DNA from: Wolfiporia cocos
Lineage: Eukaryota; Basidiomycota; Agaricomycetes; Polyporales; Phaeolaceae
Direction of reading: 5' to 3'
Length of the DNA: 64,000 bases
NCBI GenBank assembly: GCA_029448655.1
Contig: JACCLO010000002.1
Span: forward strand, 1,178,001 to 1,242,000
The notes beneath the pieces are model-generated. The model saw only the letters and a list, made by a program, of their open reading frames with translations, did no database searches and was not told the DNA's origin. Numbering within the stretch: position 1 is the stretch's first letter; every line of letters starts with the position of its first letter. Both the position numbers and the translations under genes were made by a program. This document shows positions 1 through 12,340 of this stretch, piece by piece.

Positions 1-37
1 CCCATTATCAGTGGCCGATGGTTAAATGTACATGTAG

Positions 38-3000
38 ATGCACAAATCGCGACATTAAACGGTCAGCTCATGAAGAAGGACGATGATATCAAAGACATAA
101 AGTCTACATATAACGATGTCGCCGACAAGGTGAGAGTCTTTGTGATCGAATCTCTAGCATCACGAGTAATTTGTGGCACTTGTAGCTCCGTCGCGAAGCA
201 GATCGCGCGCTTGACCTCGAGGCAAAACTCAACAAACACAAGGAGGACATTCAGAATGAACGCGTTACGCGGCAGAACACGGAAACTGCACTCTCCACTG
301 CGCAAGAGAAGCTCAAGGCTGCAGAGCTTGCCACTCAAGAGCTGCACGCGACCCTTGACACCCTCTCCTCCTCCGCTAACTCGGCTTCTTCTGACAAGGA
401 CAAGCTGGGACGAGAGAATGCGACGCTTCAGGCACGCATTCGCGAGCTCCAGCGCGAGATCGCCGCGAAAGAGCAGTCGCAAGAAACTCTGCTGGCGCGT
501 AGTCACAACCCGCCTTCTGGCTCGAGTAGTGCACGTAATTTGCGCAGAACATCGTCAGTCTCAGATGTCCGTGTAAAGGCAATGGAGCGCGACCTTGCCG
601 ACGCGCAGACGCGCGCAGCGCAACAATCGGCAGAGCTTCAAGACGCGAAGGCCCGCCTATCGCGTACGCAGGAGGCCCTCGTACAGATGGAGAACGAGAA
701 GATTGCGCTTGAACGACGAATGCAGAAGGAGCTCGCGGAGGTTCGCGAATTGCTTGAGGAGCGTGACGACGAACTGCAAGCGCTGCGCGCACAGGGCGGC
801 GAGGACGCGGCAGCGAGAGAGGCGAACCTACTTGAGAGGCTAGATGAAGAGCTGCGACGAGCGGAGGCACTAGAGAGCGAGCTGGCACGCGCGACAGGTG
901 GACAGAGGAGGGAGAAGGCCATGATGCAGAGTGAGCTAGACAGGGCGCTGGTGCTGATCGAGAAGGAGAAGAAGAAGGTCAAGGATGCGGAGGCACGAAT
1001 GGCAGGGCTTGTCAATGAGAAGGAGGAAGCTCTGGAGGCAAAGGATCAGGCGTGCCAAGCTGTACGCGACCTCGAGCAACAAATCACGCAGGCAGAGCAA
1101 GAAATCAGGTTTGTCTGAGTTGCACGTCTCCGCCGTTGTACCCGCACTGATGACAACTTTATCGTGCAGTGAACTCCGTGCAGAGGCCGCCCATACCGCC
1201 ACCCCACCTTCTCCCGACTCTCAAACGGCAGCCACGGTCGAACGCCTCCTGAATGCAATCGAGCGCCTGCGCGGCGAGCGTGATCAGCTCCGTCGGGACT
1301 TCGACTTCCTCAGCGCAGAGAGCAAATTCGCGGTGCAGGACCTCCAGGCTAAGCTCGCCGCAGCTATCTCTGGATCATCGACCGACGCATCCGCCACAGT
1401 TGAGGAGGACTGGAAGATCCAGCTCGACACCCTACAACAGCGGTGCCACGAGCGCGGACTCCGGGCTTTGCAAAACGAGAAGACAGTGACGGTATTTGCG
1501 CTTGTGATTCAGCACGCTGAGAATGAGCGCGCGGAATACCTCGAGCGTGTGGAGGGCTTATTGGTGGATTTAGATGTCGCACATGCTAGGCTGCAACAGG
1601 CGCACGCGGAGCTAGAGGCAAAGAGTGCGCGCGAGGACGGCCTGCAGGCTGCTCTAGAGGAAAGCCAGTCACGCATGCAAAGCATGCAATCAATGCTCGA
1701 CGATGCGACACAGAAACTCCAGCTCGCGGAAGCGCAGATTAACAAGTTTAACGAGACAGTTGCGCGTGTGCAGGAGGAGGCCTCGCGCGTGCGCGACGAA
1801 CGAGAGGAGATCGACGCTGCGCGCGCGCATACCGAGTCGCGCCTCGCAGACGTGACGCAGGCGCTCGCAAACTCGGAGTCGGCGCGCGACTCGCTGGCGC
1901 TTCAGCTCCGGCACACCGAACAGGATCTCGAGGTCACGCGTAAGGAGCTCGCGGAAGCAGACGAGCGTCATGGGGCGCAGCTGTCTGCGATGTCAGCAGG
2001 CCATTCGAATGTTGCGTTGCGCAGGGAGATCGAAGCGCTGCAGGATCGCGTGCTGCGGCGGACGGAGCAGATTGGGGGGCACCAACGTGATATCAAGCGG
2101 CTGGAGACGAACTTGCGGCTGCATGAAGAGCGCGTTGTGGAGCTCACGGCGGAACTGGAGGAGATGACGGGCGAGAAGGAGGCGCTAATCGAGGATTGCA
2201 GGACGACCAGGGACGAGCGAAATGAGGCGCTCGGGAGATGCGAGTTGCTGGAGGAGAAGGTCGAGCTTCTGGAGGAAGAACGGGACAATTTGCAAGTGGT
2301 AGTGTCTTCCGCCGCTGAGCGTGAGCAGGTCCTTTCGGAGGAGATCAAGAAGGGATCACTCGAACTCGAGGAGCAACGGTCCCAACAGCTTGCTCTCCAA
2401 TCGAGACTGAGCGAGCTCAACGAGGAACGTGCTCAAGCCCTCGGGGATGTGGCTCGGCTTGAGGAAGAGCGTAGCACAATTGTAGAAGCTCTTGAGGACA
2501 GGACCAATCTGTGCAAATCTCTTGCCGAGGAGATTCACCGCTCGAGACTCATGGGTATCCAGGCGACGGTCGCGCTTGCCACTATACACAAGGAAATGCG
2601 GTTTTCCACCAATTCACTCCGACGAACCCACCAAGCTAGTCTCACGTTGCAAGCTACGTTGGATGAACTGCGCCACGAACTCGACGGGAAGGCTGCTCAG
2701 TTGTCTATTACCTTGGAGCAGCTCGAAATTCTACAGCAGCAGCACGCTGGGGCTGCCGCTGCAGCAATTCGCTTAAGCAGCGACAAGGAGAAGATCGAGC
2801 AGACGCTTGGGGAATTGCGTTCGACTAACACCCAGTTGCAGTCACTTAACAAGCAATACCTGCAAAAATTGGCTGAGGCGGAGGATCGACTGGCGAACGG
2901 TTCCGAAAATTCCCTGATCGAACAAGAACTCCGAGACGAGCTCGCTTCCGTGCAGGCCAAGCACGATGACGAAGTCCGTGAGCTGCAGAACCAGCTTTCT

Positions 3001-5008
3001 CGCACCAGTGCAGAACTCCATGATGCGCAGCAACTTCTTGCAGAATCAGCGGCCTCGTTCAACGAGGTCAAGGAGTCTCTGTCTCGTGCAAATGAGCAGC
3101 TTGAGGAGCAGCTTGCTGCAGTTCGCGAACACGCCGAGACGGCTAGTCACTCCGAGGCAGAGCTTACAGACCTGCGCTTGCGCCATCAAAGTGAAATCGA
3201 TAGCCTACAAGAACAGCTTCGCAGTGCAACAGCGCAATTCGAACAGACTACCAAGATTCAACGAGAGCTGGAAGCTCAGCAGGAAGCTTTACAGAAGGAG
3301 CTGACCGATGCCCGACTCCATGTTTCGGCGAAGGCCCAGGAGTACGAAGACCTCGAGTCCCAACTCAGCCGAGTGCGATCAAGTCAAGCCGAGGAGATTA
3401 AGAGCCTACAAAGCCGTCTAGACCTCAGTACTGCACAATTGCAAAGTCTAGAGCAGTCGCATACGGAATCCGAGGCGCGATATGTGGAGCTCATGCGCGC
3501 GTCTGCAGAGGTTCAAGAGCAGTTGCAGGGTCAGGTTGCGTCCGCCAATGACGAGCTTGAGTGTCTGAAGGCATCCCTGCAAAAGGAAATCGAGCTGAAC
3601 GTCCGCAATCAGAAGATGCACGACATGAACATGAAGGCCGCCAGGGAACAGCGAGACAAAGCACTACAGGAACTGCAGGAAGAGAAGACGGGTCTAGAGT
3701 ATGAAACCACGACATTACAAGCCGAAATTCAAAAAATGAAATCTCTGCACCGTCATCTAGAAAGCCAGGTGAAGGACAGGTAATAACATCACTTGGCTGA
3801 TCTCGGCTTGAGCTAACCTATGATTTTCACAGCGAGAAGCAGATCGCTGCCTTGAAAGCAGACCTGGAGAACGCAGACTCTGAACGTATTCATGCTGACA
3901 AGGAGTGCAAAGCTGCAGAGGCTACTCTTTCAATGCGGGAGATCCAGCATGAACAGACAGTCACCGCTCTCCGCCGTGAAATTAGCTCACTGCGCGCCGA
4001 ACCCAAGCTCGAGGAGAAGATTGCAGAATTGGAGGAGCGGAATGCTGAGATGGAAGAGCTTCTCCGCAGCAAGTGCGCAGAGATCGAAGAGAATGATGAC
4101 CGCTTCATCGAGTAAGTTACACCTTTACTCGCGCACTCGCCAGCTGCTAATGTCACTCTAGGCTGCTGAAGGAGAGGAAGAAGCTCACGGCTAGGGTTGA
4201 ATCTCTCGCCCGCAAACTGCACGCTTTGCAAACCAAGGCGGCGCCTGCTTCTGAGGCTGTTCCTGCTCCCAACCCTCCCGAAGCTAGTACCAGCGCTCCT
4301 ACCCAGCCATCCAAACCACCAGCTGCTACCGCTGAACCACCTCGAAGATCTCTGGCATTGGCTCGTTCTACCACCCCAGTGGCGTCGTTGCCTGCAGCGA
4401 GGCCCACTACGCCAAACACACGCGCCCGCTTGGCAATGGCTTCGTCTTCGCAATCAAGGCCAAAAACACCCGAAGCGAAGGTTTCTCAGCAGCCGGCCCC
4501 GAGACATCGTACGCCGGAGCCAAGCCAGCCATCATCTGCAGCTATGAACGATCCTGCCCCCGCCTCCTCGCTAACTTCATCTTCGTCGTCTTCGACCTCC
4601 ATTGGCCAGAAGAGGCGCTTGCCCGACGACTTCGATGACGGCAAGGACATTCCAGTCCAGGTCTTCACCGCCGACAGCGTGCCCGTTGTTGAGCCGACGA
4701 CTCCCCGTGCATGCAGCAGAGGACTTCGTCCCGGCTTTACTCCCGTCCGCAATCCTGCTCCCCAGGCCTCTTCCTTGCAAGTTGTGATCCCCTTAATGAG
4801 GGAGGCCGCTACCGCGGCGCCCCTTCCTCCGATGCCTCTTCCTGCAGTAATCGCAGATGTGACCAATAGTCCAAGGGGAAAGTCACAGGGAGAGAAGACG
4901 GTGAAACGAGGCTGGCTGGGGAGAATCCGGAATGCACCTGGGGGCACCGCGCAGTCATCGAGAGCAGGGTCGTCGCGCCCTGGCTTGTCGGATCGGAATC
5001 CACGATGA
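38..5008 (+). CDS. Giant coiled-coil protein, 3' part (5' end outside window)
   Basis: About 1,580 residues are visible. The reading frame is open to base 1 and a likely acceptor (TAG at 35-37) precedes the first exon, so the true start lies upstream. Introns by eye are 130-185, 1109-1169, 3780-3832 and 4112-4161; each rejoins the frame. Residues up to about 1,330 are almost continuous heptad-rich Glu/Gln/Leu/Arg coiled coil with one short Pro/Ser break after the second intron (TATPPSPDSQ). The last 260 residues are a low-complexity Ser/Pro/Ala tail with several S/T-P sites (SRPKTPE, RHRTPEP, EPTTPRA) and a basic end (KRGWLGRIRN). Such an architecture suits a structural or tethering protein of the cytoskeleton, spindle or nuclear pore basket, and the S/T-P sites could be CDK targets. 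That is inference; I cannot assign an orthologue. The stop is TGA at 5006-5008. Confidence 0.85.
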
Positions 5009-5176
5009 GACGTCATGACACTGTCGAGCAAGATCGTCGCATAGCTTTCTCTATATCACCGATGTATTCTTAGGCACACCAAGGCGTGGACAATTTCTGT
5101 CTATTTCATTATTTATTTGATTTGGATCACGCACTGGACGCTATTGACGTGAATTGCAGCTTGAGAGTGAACGTTA

Positions 5177-7521
5177 TTATCCAATGGTTTCGTTCCTAAG
5201 CCATGTCAACAAGATTTTCCTGAACGCTTCCTGCCGGTCCCACTCCACAACTGCAGTCACAAATGAAAGTTAGCAGCGCGAATCGACTGCAACTGATGCA
5301 GAGACGAGTAAAGCACTCACAATGACCTGCGTCGTTGATGCTCACAAAGGTAAAGACGCCTGCGCCTGGCCCTGCTTTACGTACCCAGCCGATGCCTGGC
5401 CAATCGACATCAGGTGCGGCACGAAACTCTGCCTGATGCCTTGTCTTGAGCAGATTCATCTACAGCGAAGGACGTGGGTTATAGGGGGAGCCAACTACAG
5501 AACGCCAAACGTACCCAAGCAAGATTACTCCGCCATGGGCAGACGCCATCCGTGTTGCCGTTAAAAACTGACCATTGTGAGGTTGTGATGAGACATCCTC
5601 AGATGGAAGGTAGACTCATGACGCACCCATGACGCGCAAGCCGGCATCAATAGCGGGTGCAAGAAGCTTGTATGCCGGCTGGATCCTGTGAAGTTGAACA
5701 TCGCATGAACATTAGGCTATAGAAGGATTGATAAATCATACACACATATCTCCGTTGGCAACAAAAGGCTTATACACGGCCTCGGTTGCAGAGTAGACAA
5801 ACTTGACCGAGTCTGGAACGCCAATCTGCCATGTTCGCCTACTGAGCAGCGAATGCGGGTGATCCATTCGAACAAGATCGAACCTGTTTCCGAACCCTCT
5901 CGTCGCCCATCACGTCATTCAGCCAGCCCATCTCAGGGAAGCAATCGTAGACATCCTGGATATTGCACTGCGCACGTCAGCTCGCAACAAGCCTCGTAAT
6001 CGAATGAAATCCCGCTCACAAACTGCGTCGCGTGGTACGGATTCCGCCCGACGTACCCCGCGCTCCACAACCGATCGAGCAGCTCATCGCACAATATATT
6101 CGCCGAGTGCCTGTTCTCCGGTGTTGGCTGCTCGTACGCCAGCTGGACCGCGTCCGCACATGTAGGCATGAGTAAGATGGCGAGCTCCCGCCCGGTGCTG
6201 TTGATGATGGGATTGTCGTGGTAATTGCCTTGAAGCCACCACCTGCCGCGATGTTCAACGTCAAAGGGGCGATATGGGCTGAGATGAGAGAGCACCACCT
6301 AGCGATGGTGAGGGGGTCGCTCCAGCCGTTTCCTATCATGACCTAAAAGTTGTTCGCGGTATGAACATTGTGCAGTGCGCGTGGACAATACACCCACGGC
6401 GTTTGGCATTTTCAGCAGACGCGAGGAGGACGGGTCTGCCTCGGCGGCAACATTCCGTGAGAAGATGACGTTCACAATGTTCGGAATGCTGTATGTTGGA
6501 AGTCCAAAGTGGCGCAGGAGTGGATCAGATATGCAGAGTCGAAGGATATACCGAGAAGCGCACTATGTTCCTCCGTAAGATGCAGATTCTATCATGAAGT
6601 CATTTCTGCTGGTCGTCAAGTATCTGATTTGTGACAACAGTTCAAAAACCACTCACTTGGCCAGCTCTGGGTATTCGCTACAACCAGCGCGGAAACATTA
6701 TCAGAAGATGTACTGCAACATGTGCAAGTCGAGATACGAACGCCCAGAACGCTTGAAGAAAGTCGTCAACATCCCATGCGGCTCTCTCGCTGCTGTTCCG
6801 AAGGGAGCTCTGAACTCCGTAAGAGAACCCTGCCCCTACAGGCTGAATTGAACTCGTACTACAATTACCTTCCGCTATGCAAAACGACAAACTCACATGG
6901 TCGATGGCAAGAAGATTCACTTCGTCAATCCAGGAAAATTCTGCGGTAACGGCTGTCCCATTCCCGTCGTCTCCCAGAGCGAGGCGACAAGGCCTTTGTA
7001 AGAAAGAGGTATAAGACAGCTGCTTAGAGGAATAGTGACTGCATTCTGACCCTGCACCGCTAAAGGCCATAAACATGCCCGAGCTTCCCGGACCGCCGCC
7101 GAACACGAGCACAACCGGCGCATTCGAGGGATCCTTGCGGGCCTCGAACAACCTAAGCACAGCCACGCATGGTCCAGCTACGCTCCGTGCAATGATGCGC
7201 GTTTGTGTTAGATGCTCACCACCAGAACAGGTGCTTGTCTTCTACTCCATCTGAGTTCGTGAAGTGTGCGTATCCAGAGGTAGACCTGTCCCCCTCTCTG
7301 GCACAATACAGGGATGTGTCTGGGTCAGACGTGACCTGCAAACGGGTGGCAAGATTGGGTTTGCCCGCCGGGTCTGTTGCAGGGCTGGCTGGCGCAGCGT
7401 TCAAGTTCTTACTGGAAAACAAGCGCTGCACGCCAGGGTCAAGTCCGAACGAGACCACGAGGGGAGCGAATGCCAGTAGAGCGGGTAGACATAAGACTGA
7501 GAACATTCTCGAGGCCCGCAT
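5177..7521 (-). CDS. Serine carboxypeptidase-like protein (peptidase S10), secreted
   Basis: The start at 7521 gives a hydrophobic signal peptide (SVLCLPALLAFAPLVVS). S10 landmarks then appear in order once about eleven short introns are removed: HLFWWLFEARKDPSNAP, FGGGPGSSG, GPCRLALGDDG, SWIDEVNLLAIDHPVGAGFSYG, DDFLQAFWAF, EYPELAKNDFMI, VMIGNGWSDPLTIA, FNGNTDGVCPW (catalytic Asp) and NDAGH (catalytic His). It ends with LLTWLRNETIG before TAA at 5177-5179. The family removes C-terminal residues from peptides in the vacuole or outside the cell. Two oddities: the nucleophile motif reads SASYGG instead of GESYGG, and the junction between AFWAF and EYPEL (intron about 6678-6737) does not keep frame with a canonical GT-AG pair. 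It may use an unusual splice site or carry a frameshift, so activity is uncertain although the rest is well preserved. It is transcribed divergently from the next gene. Confidence 0.82.
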
Positions 7522-8261
7522 ATACTTGGCGAGAACCCTCTATTTAAGTGGTGATCCAGCGCGCCCGAAGGATACCCACGAGTCCCGCGGTCCATTTGAT
7601 TTGCGCGATAGAGCTATTTAGTATATTGGACAAGGTGTAGCGGCGCACGCGACATCCCGGGGATATCAACCCGGATGTGAACTGCAAGGGACTGAGCATG
7701 CATGAGTAAGTAGGGCGATGGATCTCAGGAGTAACCTCGCGTGCATAACATAAAGCCAGGAAGCGCTCCGAGAAAATCGGAAATGGCGCGTGACGTCAAA
7801 ATCATCATGATGGCCGCCAAAGTCCGAACGTTCGAAGCCCACCCTTAACTTTCAGAGCTACCGCCTGGACTGCACCGCTCCGAGTGAACCCGTCGGCTGC
7901 AGATGCTGAGGCACTCGTAATGAATCCGCGATATCCAAGAGTCGAGACCGAAATCACCATTATAAGTTGCATTTCGACACTGAATGTTTGGCAACTGCAC
8001 GGCGATGGACTCTCGCCGATTGTACGCGTCATTTGAATGGATTCAAATTACGATGCGGGATACTGTCAGGACCTGTATCAAGGATGCTCTTGGTATTACG
8101 CCATCTCCGATACGGCCCCTTACTCATCTCGAGTGATGACCGAGGCTATAGCCACAACGGTACGCTGCCAGTATATAAAGTACTGCTCTCGAACACACTC
8201 AAATCACAACAGCCCATTGACCTCTTGACGCACAATCAGTTAGTATCCCCATCAGCAGCAC
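7522..8261. other. Divergent intergenic region
   Basis: 740 bases lie between the start codons of the carboxypeptidase (minus) and the epimerase-like gene (plus). No convincing ORF is present. It should hold both promoters; the only clear element is the TATA box listed separately. Confidence 0.6.
8172..8179 (+). promoter_or_regulatory. TATA box of the epimerase-like gene
   Basis: TATATAAA lies about 80-90 bases before the ATG at 8262, a normal spacing for a fungal core promoter with a short leader. Confidence 0.5.
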
Positions 8262-9790
8262 ATGGCTACTCCCCGGACGACTATCTTGCTCATCGGAGCT
8301 ACTGGTGCGTCTTCGCGGCACTCCTACTTTCACTCATAACGTATTGGAGGCAGGTTACATCGGAGGGAGCGTGCTCGCACACCTCCTTGCGCATTCCAAT
8401 GCCAAAAGTTTCGACATTACGGCCCTGATCCGCTCGGAGGAGAAGGCGAAGAAACTAGAGCAATTCGGCGTCAAGGCGGTTATTGGTTCATATGGCGAAG
8501 TTGATAAGCTGGAATCCCTAGCTGAACAATCTCAAGTCGTGTTCTCTTGCGTGAGTCTTAAACTACATTTTTCAGCTCATCTTTGAATTGCTGATCTTAG
8601 CTGATCGTTTCTCTGTCGTTTAACTCAGGCCGACGCCGATAACCTTGCGGCAATCGATGCAATACTGCGCGGTCTCAAAAGGAGACACGCATCAGCAGGG
8701 ATCCCACCTATCCTAATCCATACTGTCCGTGCACTGTATGCTGACTTGTTTAAACATGTGCTGAATTCACCTTTTTCATCCTCGATAGTCAGGAACCGGT
8801 CCGTTGTGACTTTCGTGCAATGTCTTCTCCATCAAGCTAACTCATAAGTGCCGCAGGTGAACTTGCCGAGCTGGCCAACGGGATGTACGCAACAGAGACA
8901 ATCTACTCCGATCTGAACGTAGAACAAATCAAAGCCATCTCGCCCGCCGCCCTCCACCGGAACGTTGACCTCGCTGTAGTCAAGGCGGACCAAGAGGGTG
9001 CGTCTATACCGACAATGCTGTCGCTATCATTCGTCGACCTCGCTTAAACATTGCACAGGCTATGCGCGCACATACATCGTCCTGCCATCCACCGTCTATG
9101 GCGTGGCAGACAACGCGCTCGTAAAAGCTGGCGTTGCGAATTCGCTTTCGCAGCAGATTCCCGATATCATTCGTGCCTCCATCGGCAGGAGCCAAGGTGG
9201 CATGGTCGGCGAGGGCAAGGCCATCTGGCCCAACGTGCACATCGATGATGGTACTTCATCTCCTCCCAGTCACGACGGACGTATCCTGTTAACATATCCT
9301 TTGCAGTGGCGGAGTTGTATGTGACGGTGTTCAACGCGGCCCTCAACAACCCGGAGGGCACCGGCCACGGCTGGGGAGGCTTCTACTTCGGCGAGAACGG
9401 TGAGCATACGTGGTACGATATCAGCAAGGCGGTTAGCGTGGCAATGGTCGAGCTCGGCATTGGCGGGATTGATGAACCCACGACGTTCACCAAGGAGGAA
9501 CTGATCAAGTTCTGGCATGACGAGGTACGTCCTCACTTCCGAGCGCATAGGTCGGGTTGCTAGACTGTTGCGTGCTCCAGCTGGTTGGGAACTACAGCGG
9601 CTCCACGGCGCGCTGCAGGGCGGACCGTGGCCGGGCTATCGGGTGGAAGCCGAGCTACACTACTGCGGATATGATTGCGAGCATCAAGCCGGAGGTTGGG
9701 TTGCTCTGGAAGAAGGCCCAGCAGGAAGGGGGCGTGAAGTTGAGGGTTCCGGAGGTGGTCGCCGCCATGCGCGCACAAAACGCAGAGTGA
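8262..9790 (+). CDS. NAD(P)-binding epimerase / NmrA-like protein
   Basis: The first exon, ATG at 8262 to 8304, joins to TACATCGG after a 49-base intron and gives TTILLIGATGYIGGSVLAHL, a classic Rossmann dinucleotide-binding motif (GATGYIGG). Further exons add ITALIRSEEKAKKLEQFGVK, a Val/Phe-rich strand, YARTYIVLPSTVYGVADNAL, and WPNVHIDDVAELYVTVFNAA, a pattern typical of extended short-chain dehydrogenases. Later parts read GWGGFYFGENGEHTWYDISK and KPEVGLLWKKAQ before TGA at 9788-9790. Predicted length is about 340-350 residues, usual for this group. It is probably a cytosolic NAD(P)-dependent oxidoreductase or epimerase; no substrate can be read from the sequence. I did not identify the usual YxxxK catalytic pair with certainty, so a redox-sensor (NmrA-type) role is also possible. 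It converges on the D-amino acid oxidase gene with a gap of only about 100 bases. Confidence 0.85.
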
Positions 9791-9890
9791 GGAAAAGACA
9801 AGTTTGATCTTGATTCTATAGCCCATTCTTTCATCCCTACATTTCTGTGTACATCATAGCAGCCCAGCAACGCAGCAGCAGTGGTAATCA

Positions 9891-11393
9891 TCACAACGCG
9901 TTGATGTTTGCCTGAATCAAATCTGTTACTTCCTCCGCAGCTCCCCATGAGTTCTGGTAGCCTGCAGGTCTACATTGCCCAACCTAAGGTCAGCACGAAG
10001 TTCACGAACAACATCTCTTCGACATACCCAAAACCATACGCATGGACAACCATGACACGTCCTGCCGCCGCGCTCTCCGGCGCAGGCAGCAACTCGCTCT
10101 GCAGAGGCGTGTCCACCCACTCCACCTCCACGCGCGGGCCACCCCTGCGTGCCGGGCGCAGCCCGACGTTGTGGCTCAGCACCTGCGTCTCCTTGCTCGC
10201 CAGCACTGGCGCGAGCGCAGCGCAGCGCGCGAGGATCCCGCGCGCGGTCGCGGCGTCCATGGAGGTGTCCCAGTTGCCCGGCTGGAAGGTGCCGCCGAGG
10301 AGGACGTTCCCCGCAGGGGACGGGCGCGGGATCATGTGCGTCGCCTCGCCGTTGGGCGAGGGGCTGTCTGCGCGGTGCGGGCCGGTTAGCACGGGGCGGG
10401 CACGGCACCTAGAGCAGCCGCGCACCTAGGGGGAAGGAGACGAACTCCGTGACGGCGGGCGCGTGGACGATGACCGTCTGCCCGCGGATCGGGAAGACGG
10501 CGGCGTCCTCCACGCCGACGAGCGACCTCGCGCCTGCAGCCGCACGTCAGCCACGCACACGCACACGAGAAGCGGCGCGGACGCTGACCTAGTCCTGTGG
10601 CGTTCACGAGAATCCCGCGCGGGCCGGCGAGCGCAGCGGCCTCGCCGAGGCTGAGCACGCGCCTGCGGACGAACTGCACGCCGCGCGCGGACAGCTCGGA
10701 GTGCAGCCAGGGGAGGTAGGCCTCCGGGTTGACGGAGACGGTCGTGAAGCGCACCCCGCCCTTTGCGCCGGCGGGGACTTCGCTCGCGTCCATCACGCGG
10801 AACTGCAGGGTTGGGAACCGTCAGACGGCGCAGACGATGATATGGGGCGTGTGCGACTGACATCTCTGACTAGATCCTTATACCACAGCTGATCGAGGCC
10901 GTCGGCCGTGTGGTAGTAGATCCTCGAGGGTAGGGACTGTGAGGATTTGCATGGCTTGATCAGCGATTGCGGTGGACTATCTGGGAATGCCCACCAAGAC
11001 TAGTCCGGTAGGGATCATGTCCCACAGCTTGTTGCTGTACGCCAATACATGTCAGTGGGTGATATTTCCAACATGATCCATCATTGAAGGCTTCTTACAA
11101 CGTGGCCGTCTCGCGTTTGTGCGTGCGTTCATCGAATCCACCAATGGGAGACCAGTTGGCTCCCTGTGCATGATTAGATCAACGAAGATCGGACGGTCAC
11201 CAGCCACAGATCTTCAGCTCACAGCCCAAGGACTCGCAAACGCTTGTGAAGAGAGGTCGCCAGGCATATCGCGGGCGACGATCCTGACGTTGTAGGCATT
11301 CGGGAACTTTGTAGTCAAGACGTGCGCGATGGAGAGGCCAATTACGCCAGCACCCAGGATGACAACCTCGGTTTTCGTCGTCGAGTCGGCCAT
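9891..11393 (-). CDS. D-amino acid oxidase (FAD-dependent)
   Basis: The start (ATG at 11393) opens with [19 protein letters not shown], the GxGxxG FAD-binding fold. Next come [104 protein letters not shown] and [17 protein letters not shown], all in the order expected of eukaryotic D-amino acid oxidases. The enzyme oxidises D-amino acids to 2-oxo acids, ammonia and hydrogen peroxide, letting fungi use them as nitrogen source. At least six short introns are needed. The last junction joins VVHAYG to YQNSWG with an intron starting GTTTTG. The C terminus is QANINAL, without the peroxisomal SKL-type signal many fungal homologues carry. Coding is strongly GC-rich in the middle (10.1-10.8 kb). Confidence 0.9.
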
Positions 11394-12340
11394 GGCTGTA
11401 TGTTTGGCTTTGGCTGGATTAGAAACAGGACTCGATACGAAGCAGATCAACAGGAAGTGTTGACTCGACCGAGGTATAGATCAGAGGAACCTCAGAGGAA
11501 CCTCCTAACCTCACGGTAGGGTCCTGGGGTCCACGTGATGGATCAAGGCAAGTAGACGCTCCTTGGCGGCACGATCTCCAAGTTGGTACTCCGATAAGCG
11601 ACAGATGGGAATTGATCGTTTTCATCGAATCCCTTGTCCGAGCAAGTTAGGCTCTCTCATACTCTTCTAGAGGGCGGTGTCAATAGTACATGCTGTCTTT
11701 GTCATAACCTTGCCATGCTAAAAACTCTGCGACTGTCCCGGAGCTCAGACGTATGCCGTAGCTGAAGCGCTGACATTTGGAATGCAAGATGTTCCGGAGC
11801 CTGTGGTGTGCGAAAAAAGGGACAATGAACAATCGATGGGTATGTGAACGCATGCATTTGATCATCCCTGACGTATAGATAGCCCAGGAAGGAGAGTTGT
11901 CAGCCCACACATTATCATCCTTGACAACACAGGGCTTAGGATAGTAGTTATAGCCTCAATGCTGACAGCAGGACGTTCGCCCTGTAGTCGTCCTGGAATT
12001 TCAGTGACCTAGATGCTGTGGCAACGTGTCTTCAACGTGGTTTCCTAGTGTGGGGCAAAGTCCGTGGCGCTTGTTTCCTACCCGGTGCACTACTCGCCTG
12101 CATTGTTCGAATGGCGCTGAGAGACACTGATAGCCTAGTGCACCTACTACACACCTCCCCATTCTCTGGCAGGACACGTTCCCACAATGTGGTTTCCGGT
12201 CGGATAGCGACCGCCCTGCAGTATGGATATCTAGCATCTCACAGCCCAGCTCGAATCGCTCCCCTCCATCTTGCTACCCGTTTGCCGACCCGTCCTCCGA
12301 TTTACCGATCTGGCATTGGTTGCATTCATAGAACTTGGCG
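11394..12340. other. Divergent intergenic region
   Basis: About 950 bases lie between the oxidase and the following hypothetical gene. A short direct repeat (AGAGGAACCTC, twice in tandem near 11483-11503) is visible. The ORFs here overlap in several frames and none looks coding. Confidence 0.5.

Noticed and set aside
376..1015. Long minus-strand frames over the coiled-coil gene
   Set aside because: They mirror the strongly biased plus-strand coding sequence and give Ser/Arg-rich low-complexity products.
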